From the NCBI GenBank assembly GCA_038893495.1, contig JAWARJ010000001.1, positions 186,001 through 250,000 of the forward strand: a DNA stretch of 64,000 nt, in the 5' to 3' direction. The notes under the pieces were generated by a model. It searched no databases, was not told the DNA's origin, and worked only from the letters and a program-made list of their open reading frames with translations. Shown here in pieces: positions 1-6,992 of this stretch (positions are counted from its first letter, which is position 1; each line of letters opens with the position of its first letter). A program made the position numbers and the translations under genes. Source of the stretch: Thermoproteus sp. Its GTDB lineage: Archaea > Thermoproteota > Thermoprotei > Thermoproteales > Thermoproteaceae.

Positions 1-81
1 GCCGAGGCTGACGGGGCCCTGTGCCTCTACCTCCTTCACCTCGACGGAATTCCCATCGAGGTCTATGAAGGCTACCTTCAT
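1..81 (-). CDS. N-terminal fragment of an unidentified gene, cut by the window edge
   Basis: An open minus-strand frame begins with ATG at 81 and stays open to the window edge, giving 27 residues that start MKVAFIDLDGNSVEVKEV. It is divergent from the CBS-domain gene at 168 and shares the 86-base promoter gap with it. The beta-strand-like opening (KVAFIDLDG) resembles many small alpha/beta proteins and does not identify a family. No function is proposed. Confidence 0.5.
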   Translation of the reverse strand, partial: MKVAFIDLDGNSVEVKEVEAQGPVSLG

Positions 82-167
82 GGGTGTACTTTGAGTTATT
101 CCTCTTATCCTTTATGGTAGACTCAATAATAATGATAAAACTTATTATAGGGAGTTTTAAGCACCAT

Positions 168-554
168 ATGGAGGTGAAGAACATAATGAACGACCGGGTT
201 GTCTTCTGCACCACGCGCGACACCATAAGATGCGCCGTCTCTAAAATGTACGCCTACAATATAGGGGCGGTTTTAGTAGTCGACGATTTGGGGAACCCGG
301 TGGGCATATTCACCGAGCGCGACCTAGTGAGGGCCGTGGCCGAGGGGATCAGCCTAGACACGCCGCTAGAGAAACTCGCGCCCAAGGAGCTCATAAGAGT
401 ACATCCAAACGACTCGGTGCTGATGGCGGCCCAAAAGATGATTGAACACAACATAAGGCATATACCGGTCGTAGAGGGCGGGAGGGTCGTGGGTATTTTG
501 AGCATAAGAGACGCGTTGAGGAGCTTAATGGCCCTAGAGGGGGCGTACCCCTAG
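168..554 (+). CDS. Stand-alone CBS-pair protein
   Basis: A 128-residue protein made almost only of two CBS motifs (Bateman module), roughly residues 5-60 and 68-125. Such pairs bind adenosyl ligands such as AMP, ATP or SAM and act as regulatory sensors. The start MEVKNIMNDRVVF is the typical first CBS strand-helix; GIFTERDLVRAVAEG and GILSIRDALRSL end the two halves. The frame is open from 84, but ATG at 168 is preferred: the TATA-like CTTATTATA at 141-149 lies about 25 bases upstream, which fits a leaderless transcript, and the extra upstream residues look non-coding. The ligand and partner are not deducible. Confidence 0.9.
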   Translation: MEVKNIMNDRVVFCTTRDTIRCAVSKMYAYNIGAVLVVDDLGNPVGIFTERDLVRAVAEGISLDTPLEKLAPKELIRVHPNDSVLMAAQKMIEHNIRHIPVVEGGRVVGILSIRDALRSLMALEGAYP

Positions 555-622
555 CCGGCTCGGAATATACAAGCCGGGGCCACGGCGGACTAGTCTTTTT
601 TATTCCGTAAATTGGGCGGGTC

Positions 623-1303
623 ATGAAGGCGGCCTTGGCGCAGAAGGCGGCGGAGTTCGTGAGGGACGGCGCTGTAGTGGGCCTGGGCTCTGGCTCGACG
701 GCTAAAGCCTTTATCGAAGAGCTCGCTAGAGTTGTGTTCGAGAGGGGGCTCAGAGTGACTTTAGTCTCGTCGAGTGTCGACAGTGAGATCAAGGCGGCGG
801 AGGTGGGGCTGGGGCCCTATTTGGCGCCTCTGTGGGCTGTCGACAGGATAGACGTAGCGGTGGACGGAGCTGACGAGGTGTCTAAAGATAGGGTCTTCAT
901 AAAGGGCGGGGGCGGCGCCATGGTCAGAGAGAAGATAATCGACTATAGGGCCTCAGTGTTAGTCATAATAGCTGAGGCCAGCAAGCTGGTCGACTTCGTG
1001 CCTGCCAGACATCCAATACCCATAGAGGTCTTGCCGCCTGCCTGGCGCCATGTGGCGCGCGAGGTGGAGAGGAGGTGGGGCGGCAAGGCTGAGCTCAGGA
1101 CTTGTAAGTGCGGCGGCAAGCTGGGCCCTCTGGTCACTGACAACGGCAACTATATAATCGACTGGACGCCGCCGGGGCCCATAGGCCCCTCCCTCGAGGA
1201 CGAGCTCAAATTGATGCCGGGCGTCGTGGACACCGGCATATTCGCCAAGAGGCGCGACGCGGTGGTCCTGCTGGCCGACGAGCGCGGAGTCTTTACGCTA
1301 TAG
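623..1303 (+). CDS. rpiA: Ribose-5-phosphate isomerase A
   Basis: Interconverts ribose 5-phosphate and ribulose 5-phosphate, supplying ribose for nucleotides where the oxidative pentose pathway is missing. The 226-residue length fits the RpiA family. Visible signatures are GLGSGSTA near residues 21-28 (phosphate-binding loop), VDGADEV with the catalytic Asp-Asp region near residues 80-86, and KGGGGAMVREK near residues 92-102. A T-rich TATA-like box at 594-602 sits about 24 bases before the ATG, so the mRNA is probably leaderless. Its 3' end overlaps the convergent radical SAM gene by six bases. Confidence 0.95.
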   Translation: MKAALAQKAAEFVRDGAVVGLGSGSTAKAFIEELARVVFERGLRVTLVSSSVDSEIKAAEVGLGPYLAPLWAVDRIDVAVDGADEVSKDRVFIKGGGGAMVREKIIDYRASVLVIIAEASKLVDFVPARHPIPIEVLPPAWRHVAREVERRWGGKAELRTCKCGGKLGPLVTDNGNYIIDWTPPGPIGPSLEDELKLMPGVVDTGIFAKRRDAVVLLADERGVFTL

Positions 1304-2338
1304 GAAAACCACCTCGGGTCTCGCCAAGAGGATATTGTCCTCGTCTTCTATAATCCTCACCACGGCCTCGGCCCCGGCCTCTAGCTCACGGCTAGAGACT
1401 ATTGTGACTGCCCGATCTAGTAGGGGATCTCCGGAGAGTTTGATGGGGACTGCGAGATATTCGCCCTTGAATATGCCGCGCCCCACTATCCTCACCTTGA
1501 CCTTTTGGCCGGCCCTTAAGGGCTTGGGGAGCGCCGGCCTCTTCTGGACGCCGAAGGGGTTCTCTCCACGCCAGTCCAACTTGACGCCGAGTTGTGCCTC
1601 CCAGGCCTTAATCTTCTCCCAGAAGGCGCTCCAGTCCACTGGCTTAACCCCTCTGGGGTGTCTGCCCCGCTTATGTGGTATGTACTTCTGTATCAATACG
1701 GCGGGCCACCTCTTGCCGAGCCCTGCCCCTACAGCCCACAGCGTTATTTTCGAGATCTCCTCGTCATTGAGGCCAGGAAGCCAGACGGGCGACACTATTA
1801 CGTCCATTTTTGTGTTCCTCACTGCGTGTTCCGCCAGAGCCATCGCCCGCCTCGGGTCGTAGTACTTAGCGCCGGCCAGCACAGCCGCGAGATCGGGGTC
1901 CGTCGCGTCGAGGCTTAAATTCATCCTGTCGAGCCCGGCCTCGGCCAGCTCCTCTATCTTCCGCTCGTTTAGGAAAAACGCGCGGGTCTGTATGGAGACC
2001 ACAGACACTCCCCTTATGGATTTCGCCTCTTGGACCAACTCAATTAAGTCGGGATATACCCCCGGCTCCCCCATGCCGTCTATATGCACCTCCACGCCGC
2101 CGCCTTTATATTTGGCCACTGCCCTCAGGGCCTCCACCAAGACGTCCCTCCTAACGACAAAATCAGCCCACCTCCTCGCCTCCAGCGGCCCCGCGGCGAC
2201 TGAACAAAAGGCACAGTTTAACGGACAGAGGCTAGTCGGCCTGACCTCCACAACATTGGTGCCTTGGTCGACCACTCCATAGTACCTAGTACCGACTTGA
2301 GGCAGGTCCTCGACGAAATATACCTCTCTACGCCCCAC
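1298..2338 (-). CDS. Radical SAM protein with C-terminal TRAM-like domain
   Basis: A 346-residue protein with the radical SAM cluster motif CPLNCAFC (C38, C42, C45) in the canonical CxxxCxxC spacing, binding a 4Fe-4S cluster that cleaves S-adenosylmethionine. DGMGEPGVYPDL around residue 88 is the usual GEP-type SAM contact. The last ~70 residues (from about LRAGQKVKVRIVGRGIFKGEYLAV) read as a TRAM-like beta-barrel, which in other radical SAM enzymes binds RNA, so a role in RNA modification is possible but not shown. The start is GTG at 2338, with a TATA-like ATATATTTTA at 2356-2365 upstream on this strand. The substrate is unknown. Confidence 0.8.
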   Translation of the reverse strand: MGRREVYFVEDLPQVGTRYYGVVDQGTNVVEVRPTSLCPLNCAFCSVAAGPLEARRWADFVVRRDVLVEALRAVAKYKGGGVEVHIDGMGEPGVYPDLIELVQEAKSIRGVSVVSIQTRAFFLNERKIEELAEAGLDRMNLSLDATDPDLAAVLAGAKYYDPRRAMALAEHAVRNTKMDVIVSPVWLPGLNDEEISKITLWAVGAGLGKRWPAVLIQKYIPHKRGRHPRGVKPVDWSAFWEKIKAWEAQLGVKLDWRGENPFGVQKRPALPKPLRAGQKVKVRIVGRGIFKGEYLAVPIKLSGDPLLDRAVTIVSSRELEAGAEAVVRIIEDEDNILLARPEVVFL

Positions 2339-2420
2339 AAGGGTCGTTTTGCCAATAAAATATATCCCCGCGGGCGCTCACAGAGCCGGCCCCGCCGGCC
2401 CTCCGCCCGCCAGTCCCGGC

Positions 2421-3146
2421 TTATTTAACTACATCTACTGGTATATAGACGTAGACCTCCGTCGAGTTGTCGTCTATATGGAGTCGCGCCTCTATGTGGG
2501 GGACGAAGGTCTCATTGAGGTAATAGCCCAGACAGTGTAGCTTCTGTCTCTCCAATAGGGTCAACGACCCCGTGAGGGTGCCCACATAGACGGAGCCCAG
2601 TCTGTACAACGTGCCCTCTAGATATCCCGTGAGGGCGAAGCCAGGCGGGACGTAGGTGGCCAGCCTCCCCGCCACGTCGCCCAAGTCGCCCTCTATAGAC
2701 GCCTTGGAGATCTCCGCGGCGGCGTCCATAAGTGTGGATGGCCCGAGCCAATTCACCTCTCCGTGGAGCGTCCAGTTGAGCATGTGGACATAAAAGATGA
2801 AGACCTCCCCGTCGAATCTAGCCCCGCCGTCGAGAGGAAACGGCAGTTCTCCTCTCAGGCCTCTAATAGTCGCATTGAATATATTGGCCGACGAGAAGTA
2901 TATAGCCTTATCCCCCATCGAGACCGCCCTAACGGCGTTTTCTTCCACCATACAGACAGTGGCGTTTGGCAGTTGGCTTTTGATCTCCTGCCAAGCCTCT
3001 ACGGCGATCTTAACGGGGAGATAGGCGCGGAGGACTTTGTCGTATACGTAATAGAGTGCGTAGAGTGCCACAAACGCCGTCAACATCAAGGCGAGCGCCG
3101 CAGTGGCGGTGATTGAATACACGAGACGTATATTGTATATATCCAA
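2421..3146 (-). CDS. Membrane-anchored protein of unknown function
   Basis: A 241-residue protein with one strong hydrophobic helix (about residues 10-35, ITATAALALMLTAFVALYAL) followed by a large polar domain, so it is probably a signal-anchored protein with an extracytoplasmic domain carrying several NxS/T sequons. No enzymatic motif is seen. It begins, probably with TTG, three bases after the ThiL-like gene stops, so it should be the last gene of a three-gene operon with the winged-helix and ThiL-like genes. A GTG at codon 9 is an alternative start. Confidence 0.6.
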   Translation of the reverse strand: MDIYNIRLVYSITATAALALMLTAFVALYALYYVYDKVLRAYLPVKIAVEAWQEIKSQLPNATVCMVEENAVRAVSMGDKAIYFSSANIFNATIRGLRGELPFPLDGGARFDGEVFIFYVHMLNWTLHGEVNWLGPSTLMDAAAEISKASIEGDLGDVAGRLATYVPPGFALTGYLEGTLYRLGSVYVGTLTGSLTLLERQKLHCLGYYLNETFVPHIEARLHIDDNSTEVYVYIPVDVVK

Positions 3147-3149
3147 CTT

Positions 3150-3995
3150 TCACTTGAAGTAAGACCAACCCCTATATTTCAACTCCTCTCCGTTATAATA
3201 GACTTTCCCCGCCCCCTCAACCACCTTGGCGAACTCCATATAGCCTTCAGGGACGCAACGGGGATCTACGGCGAAGACCGGAAGGAACTCCTCACCTGCG
3301 TTGAAGACAACCTCCTCAGGCTCTACGCCAAGTCTCGCCGCCTCGGACACCACCTCGTCGGGCGCAGGCAACCGCTCGATTATTATATCTACGCCCCTGG
3401 CCATAGTCCAAAGCACGTCGGCAAGCCCGTCGGAAGAATCCATAGAGGCCGAGATACATTGAGGAGGCGGCGGCTTGGGCCAGTTGAGGACAGGCCTTTT
3501 CAGCCACGAGACGCCTCTAGCCACTACGGGGGACGTCTCGTCCATAGCCAAAAAGGCGAGGCCCGTATAGCCGAAGAGAGGCGGCGTAATTAAGACGTGG
3601 CCGGGCTTCGGCTTTCTCCCTATCCTCACAGGCGCGGCCCCCGCGGCGGCTATATCCACTACGACCTCACGGCCTTGATTCAAATCGCCGCCTATATATC
3701 TAAGCCCGAAGAAGGTAGCCGCCTCCTTAATGCCTCTGAAGACCTCGAGAGCCTTCGTGGCGTCGGGCGCCGTTATGGAGCTAAGTATAATTTTCGGCGT
3801 TGCGAGCTTCACTAAGAGGTCGCTTAGAGTCGCGACGACCGCCCGCCACCCCAAGTCCTCGTATGTGTGGAAGGGCAGTTTGGCCGTACTTTCGGCGAAG
3901 CCGTCTATCTTTACGGCATACCCCTCAAAATAAGATACATCGTTGTCCTCCTCTCCCAGCTCGTCGAGAAAGGACCTCAACAGAATTTTCTCCAC
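3150..3995 (-). CDS. thiL: Thiamine-monophosphate kinase-like protein (AIR synthase superfamily)
   Basis: Looks like ThiL, which phosphorylates thiamine monophosphate to thiamine pyrophosphate. The 281-residue protein has the PurM/ThiL order: an N-terminal metal-binding stretch (KIDGFAEST, residues ~27-35), YEDLGWRAVVATLSDLL near residue 45 as in ThiL, GGDLNQG in the middle, and MDSSDGLADVL in the C-terminal half, matching the SDGL motif. The N-terminal DD pair usual in ThiL is replaced by KIDGF, so another AIR-synthase-fold kinase cannot be excluded. The start is GTG. Gaps to both neighbours are three bases. Confidence 0.65.
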   Translation of the reverse strand: MEKILLRSFLDELGEEDNDVSYFEGYAVKIDGFAESTAKLPFHTYEDLGWRAVVATLSDLLVKLATPKIILSSITAPDATKALEVFRGIKEAATFFGLRYIGGDLNQGREVVVDIAAAGAAPVRIGRKPKPGHVLITPPLFGYTGLAFLAMDETSPVVARGVSWLKRPVLNWPKPPPPQCISASMDSSDGLADVLWTMARGVDIIIERLPAPDEVVSEAARLGVEPEEVVFNAGEEFLPVFAVDPRCVPEGYMEFAKVVEGAGKVYYNGEELKYRGWSYFK

Positions 3996-3998
3996 TAC

Positions 3999-4382
3999 CT
4001 ATTCGACAGACCTATAGATTATATCAGTTACTTCCTCTACCGCGCCGTTCTTCAAGGGCTCCCAAAGCGGAGAGCGGTCCCTACAGATTATATATCTCAC
4101 CTTAGACCTACTATCATCTCTAACCACGAGCCCCCTCGCAGTGAGGCCTTCTAATATATGCTTGACGAGAGTCAACGCGATAGGAGCCGTCGTGTCGATC
4201 CCTGCAAACTCCAAGACGCGGCGCGGCGTGAAGGAGACGCAATTACCGCGAGCCTCCGAGACGATCTTATAGAGCCCTGTCGCCACAGTCCGAGTGACCT
4301 CCTTGAAGTCAGTAACGTTAAAGGCCTTCATGTATGGGGGAGCCCGACGTAAAATAAGCCTTGTAAATTGAATGGGATCCAT
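3999..4382 (-). CDS. Small archaeal winged-helix-like protein
   Basis: A 127-residue protein whose middle (CVSFTPRRVLEFAGID, then APIALTLVKHILEGLTARGLVVRD, then SKVRYIICRD) reads as a winged helix: recognition helix followed by a beta wing. It is probably a DNA-binding regulator or an RNA/protein-binding adaptor. It is the first gene of the operon with the ThiL-like and membrane proteins. ATG at 4382 is followed on the same strand without better alternatives. A TATA-like TATTTAAAC at about 4436-4444 would give a short leader. The target is unknown. Confidence 0.6.
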   Translation of the reverse strand: MDPIQFTRLILRRAPPYMKAFNVTDFKEVTRTVATGLYKIVSEARGNCVSFTPRRVLEFAGIDTTAPIALTLVKHILEGLTARGLVVRDDSRSKVRYIICRDRSPLWEPLKNGAVEEVTDIIYRSVE

Positions 4383-4459
4383 TTACCCCCACTCTCCCTG
4401 TATCACAGGTCTTGTTCTGTTGAGCTAAACGTACAGTTTAAATACGCCGAGCTGGAATA

Positions 4460-5206
4460 TTACAGGAGACTTGCAATTATATAGGCCAGGCCCAAGGCGC
4501 TTTCGACTATTAGATTTACTGTTTCATTAGTCAAATAGCCGAACGTCTTGTAGTTCTGACATCGAGGCTCGTCGTAAATAACGCCGTTGCAGATGTACTT
4601 CTTCTGGGCCACGGCGCCCAGGACGCTGTCTAGAATATCGCCGGCGAACCCCAGCCCGAACACCACGAGGGGGTTTAGGCTCAGGAGGAAGTACGATAGG
4701 GCCGCTATGGAAGCGGCTCCCGCTAACGATGCAACGAAGCCCGCCGGCGTGACTCCGCCCGAGGTGCCAGGCTCAACTTTAAGCCAGGGCTTTGTGATGA
4801 GCCTAGGCCTGCCGCCATAGGCCACTCCTATCTCGCTGGCCCAAGTGTCGGCGGTGGCTATGGCAATAGCCACGGCGGTCGCCGTCAATGCCGGCTCCAC
4901 GCCGGCTATATAGAGCAGGGCGAAGAGAGCCATGGGCGTGCCGACTCCCACCACCTGCGAGATGGACCGCCCCGCGACATCTTTAAGACCCCGCTCGGCC
5001 TTCCAAGAACTCCTTAGCCTAGTGAAGAGACTGGCCGAGACGAAGAAGAAGACGAAGAGCGAAAAGACGCCGAGTCCTGCCGCCTCGAGAGTCCAAGCCA
5101 CCAACGTCCCCACGACGGCTCCCTTCAGCTTTATGAAGCCGGCCCTATACGCGGCAAAGGCCAGCAGAGGGACTGCGGCGACGGCGGCCAGCAGTATTAA
5201 GTCCAT
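4460..5206 (-). CDS. DUF92 family integral membrane protein
   Basis: A polytopic membrane protein of about 248 residues with roughly six hydrophobic helices. It matches the DUF92 family, which includes plant VTE6 phytyl-phosphate kinase; a role with prenyl phosphates is therefore conceivable here. Family-like features are ATADTWASEIG in the middle, PGTSGGVTPAG, and GFAGDILDSVLGAVAQKKY near residues 190-210. The frame is open to 5236, but ATG at 5206 follows TATA-like boxes at 5224-5242 at leaderless distance, and the protein then begins directly with the first helix. A degenerate copy of its 3' end lies just upstream at 5261-5387. Confidence 0.8.
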   Translation of the reverse strand: MDLILLAAVAAVPLLAFAAYRAGFIKLKGAVVGTLVAWTLEAAGLGVFSLFVFFFVSASLFTRLRSSWKAERGLKDVAGRSISQVVGVGTPMALFALLYIAGVEPALTATAVAIAIATADTWASEIGVAYGGRPRLITKPWLKVEPGTSGGVTPAGFVASLAGAASIAALSYFLLSLNPLVVFGLGFAGDILDSVLGAVAQKKYICNGVIYDEPRCQNYKTFGYLTNETVNLIVESALGLAYIIASLL

Positions 5207-5260
5207 AGGCCCCAGTACCTCATGGTATATATCCATTTAAAAGGGCAGAAATATTCTACC

Positions 5261-5387
5261 GCTTCGTTGGTCAAATAGCCGAACGTCTCGTAGTTCTGGC
5301 ACCGAGGCTCGTCGTAAATGGCGCCGTTGCAGATGTACTTCTTCTGGGCCACGGCGCCCAGGACGCTGTCTAGAATATCGCCGGCGA
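5261..5387 (-). pseudogene. Degenerate duplicate of the DUF92 gene 3' end
   Basis: These 127 bases align at a fixed offset of 740 with 4521-4647 inside the DUF92 gene, with about nine mismatches. They encode the same stretch (FAGDILDSVLGAVAQKKYIC to FGYLTNEAV) but lack both the preceding membrane helices and the final helix. The flanking frame (5197-5472) is unlike DUF92. It is therefore a truncated copy, not a gene. Most differences are single substitutions, so the duplication is not brand new. Confidence 0.85.
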
Positions 5388-5589
5388 AGCCGGTGGCTGA
5401 TGCCAACGACGCCGTCCATACGGCACAACCGCATATACTGCCCAGAGATGCGTAGAAAGTCGGCACAGCCATCCTCTTTTTCCTACGCCGACAGCGGATG
5501 TCTTAACGCCCAAGAGGCGGCGGGCTATGACCGCCTTCTTCGCATGTTGTTTAATTTTCTAGGCTCTTTCAACCCTCCGCCTTTTATCT

Positions 5590-5793
5590 TCATAGTCTAC
5601 ACGCCGTTTTCAGTCCCTCGACGCACTCCGCCATTTCGCCTACGACGGCCTCTACTGCCTCCAGCCTGTAGGCCAGCTCGAATTAGTCCATCTCAACGTC
5701 GACCGCGTCCAGGCCGAAGGCGGCCTCCACAACGCCTCCAGCCCACGTGGCGGCGCCTTCTCCTTCAAGATAGGGGGCGGCCTCCCCTCGATA
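5590..5793 (-). pseudogene. Truncated pseudogene copy of the gene at 6101-6604
   Basis: Reading the minus strand from 5793 to the TGA at 5590-5592 gives residues that follow the C-terminal ~60 residues of the intact protein encoded at 6101-6604. For example TWAGGVVEAAFGLDAVDVE matches TWVRDVIEAVFDLDVVDVD, and RLEAVEAVVGEMAECVEGL matches RLEAVEGIIGEVASYVEGL. An in-frame TAA at 5683-5685 interrupts it, and the N-terminal two-thirds is missing. A tiny plus-strand gene lies upstream, the same order as at the intact locus, so the module was probably duplicated and then decayed. Confidence 0.8.
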
Positions 5794-5843
5794 TGTATTT
5801 AGTCGAGTGCACTGCATAGCCGCCAAGACGCGTCTATAACGCA

Positions 5844-5860
5844 AAAGATATATTGTATAG
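5844..5860 (+). promoter_or_regulatory. TATA-type promoter of the 29-codon gene
   Basis: The A/T stretch AAAAGATATATTG at about 5843-5855 sits roughly 24 bases before the ATG at 5874, the distance expected for archaeal leaderless transcripts. It supports expression of the tiny gene. Confidence 0.5.
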
Positions 5861-5873
5861 GAGATGTCATCTC

Positions 5874-5963
5874 ATGGTAGACGACAAAAAGAAGGAAGAA
5901 GAGAAAAAGGAGAGCGGAAAGAAGGTCACAGTGTTGAGGTTTGTCGAGAGCGGCATCTTCTAA
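5874..5963 (+). CDS. Micro-protein A (29 residues), paralogue of the one at 6846
   Basis: A very small gene. The product opens with a highly charged run (MVDDKKKEEEKKESG) and ends with KKVTVLRFVESGIF. The last 14 residues match the tiny gene at 6846 in the pattern KKVTVxRFVExGIx followed directly by TAA. Both have a TATA-like box at leaderless distance and both lie head to head with a copy of the 167-residue gene. Conservation at the protein level between two diverged DNA copies, with synonymous changes, argues for real coding. The function is unknown; a short regulatory or membrane-interacting peptide is a guess. Confidence 0.6.
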   Translation: MVDDKKKEEEKKESGKKVTVLRFVESGIF

Positions 5964-6100
5964 ACCCCCTTTTTGCGCCCCCTCTTTCGAGCCGCCCCCT
6001 CCATATCCTAGAACCCTTTTTGTGGGCGGCCCGGCGCGCCCGTTTGGGGAAGTGCGGGGCGTCGTGGACGCGGCTGTGTCGAGTTTGCCGAACGGCCCCC

Positions 6101-6604
6101 TCAGCCCAACTCTTCCAGCCGGCGGCCCCTCAGCCCTTCGACATATGACGCCACCTCGCCTATTATGCCCTCAACGGCCTCCAGCCTGGCCGCGAGGTCG
6201 AGGGGGTCCACTTCGACATCGACGTCTACTACGTCCAAGTCGAATACGGCCTCAATGACGTCCCTCACCCAAGTGAGGGCCGTGCCCCTCGGCCCCCTTT
6301 CCCTCGCCTTCTGCCTAAGGGCGTCGTAGACGGCCTTCACCACTGCGAACTCGCGCAAAAGCCTCCTCGCTGTCTTCTCCGCGGTGGACCACCCGGCCGT
6401 GCGGCCCAGCTCCGCCGTGGCCGAGACTATCCTGCCGGCCACCTCGTTGACGTCCCTCCCCAAGTATACCGTCTTCCTCTTTCGCCACCCGGCGTAGAGC
6501 TGTGCGTAGAGGTAGCGCACGCCGTTTCTTACAGCGGCCCATACGTACATCTTTATGGGGCCTACGCTCACAGACGCCAACACCCCGCCGTAGGCAAGAG
6601 GCAT
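6101..6604 (-). CDS. Unknown basic protein of the accessory region
   Basis: A 167-residue protein of unidentified family. The first part (YVWAAVRNGVRYLYAQLYAG, then RKRKTVYLGRDVNEV) looks like a three-strand sheet with basic residues, reminiscent of DNA-contacting sheets in integrase-associated proteins, but no catalytic recombinase motif follows. The rest is helical and ends acidic (VVDVDVEVDPLDL). ATG at 6604 is chosen over the upstream TTG at 6634 because TGTTAAATAG at 6625-6634 forms a TATA box at the right distance. An 8-bp inverted repeat lies just beyond that box. A decayed copy lies at 5590-5793. Confidence 0.65.
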   Translation of the reverse strand: MPLAYGGVLASVSVGPIKMYVWAAVRNGVRYLYAQLYAGWRKRKTVYLGRDVNEVAGRIVSATAELGRTAGWSTAEKTARRLLREFAVVKAVYDALRQKARERGPRGTALTWVRDVIEAVFDLDVVDVDVEVDPLDLAARLEAVEGIIGEVASYVEGLRGRRLEELG

Positions 6605-6634
6605 GTCTAAGCACCACACGCCTCTATTTAACAA

Positions 6635-6658
6635 TTTCGCCGATAAGAAACGGCGAAA
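6635..6658. repeat. Perfect 8-bp inverted repeat at the divergent promoter region
   Basis: TTTCGCCG (6635-6642) and CGGCGAAA (6651-6658) are perfect reverse complements around an 8-base centre, ATAAGAAA. The site touches the upstream edge of the TATA box of the 6101-6604 gene, where it could act as an operator. Part of it, GATAAGAAACGGCG, recurs exactly at 6713-6726. Confidence 0.7.
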
Positions 6659-6712
6659 CTATTGGCCTACTCCACTCAACATCTACACATATGAAATCTT
6701 GGCCTAGACGCA

Positions 6713-6726
6713 GATAAGAAACGGCG
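6713..6726 (+). repeat. Second copy of the 14-bp direct repeat GATAAGAAACGGCG
   Basis: The 14 bases at 6642-6655 recur without mismatch at 6713-6726, 71 bases downstream. Both lie in the intergenic region between two divergent genes. TTGGCCTA also occurs twice between and beside them. This suggests a pair of protein-binding sites. Confidence 0.7.
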
Positions 6727-6845
6727 TGGGGATGTGACTTAAGACAATCTTTAGGATTTCTACTCGACCGCCTCGGCCGTCGTGCGGCGCGGGCCTTGGG
6801 GCGCCCACACCGCATAAAATATATACCAATGGGCAGGCTAGGCCT

Positions 6846-6914
6846 ATGGCGGACGGCAAGGAGGGCAAAAAGAAGGTGACGGTAATTAGGTTTGTGGAGT
6901 TCGGCATCTCCTAA
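6846..6914 (+). CDS. Micro-protein B (22 residues), paralogue of the one at 5874
   Basis: Encodes 22 residues: a short charged start (MADGKEG) followed by KKVTVIRFVEFGIS and TAA. The C-terminal motif KKVTVxRFVExGIx is shared with the gene at 5874, while the charged N-terminus is seven residues shorter. TATA-like ATAAAATATATA at 6814-6825 is about 25 bases upstream of the ATG, so a leaderless mRNA is likely. It lies between the divergent 167-residue gene and the ParA-like gene that begins the DNA-transfer gene train. The function is unknown. Confidence 0.6.
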   Translation: MADGKEGKKKVTVIRFVEFGIS

Positions 6915-6961
6915 AGCCCGCGCGTGCGTTGCGGAGGGGGCAGTAGCTACGGCTCGCCTAA

Positions 6962-6972
6962 AGGCTTATATA
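6962..6972 (+). promoter_or_regulatory. Promoter of the ParA-like gene and the long gene train
   Basis: GGCTTATATAG places a TATA box at about 6964-6971, 24-27 bases before the ATG at 6993. It is the first clear promoter before the plus-strand gene series and supports the chosen start of the ParA-like gene. Confidence 0.6.
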
Positions 6973-6992
6973 GGCCCCAGCGAGGCCTATAT

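Noticed and set aside
5197-5472. A separate 91-residue membrane protein
   Set aside because: Its core is the duplicated DUF92 fragment and both ends are unlike DUF92; no promoter fits, so it is treated as a pseudogene fragment.
5864-6148. 94-codon plus-strand frame after the first micro-gene
   Set aside because: It starts ten bases before the micro-gene in another frame, is Arg/Pro-rich and overlaps the conserved peptide; the 29-codon reading is supported by its paralogue.
6101-6604. Integrase/recombinase
   Set aside because: The basic sheet-like N-terminus is suggestive, but no Arg-His-Arg-Tyr or serine-recombinase motif is present.
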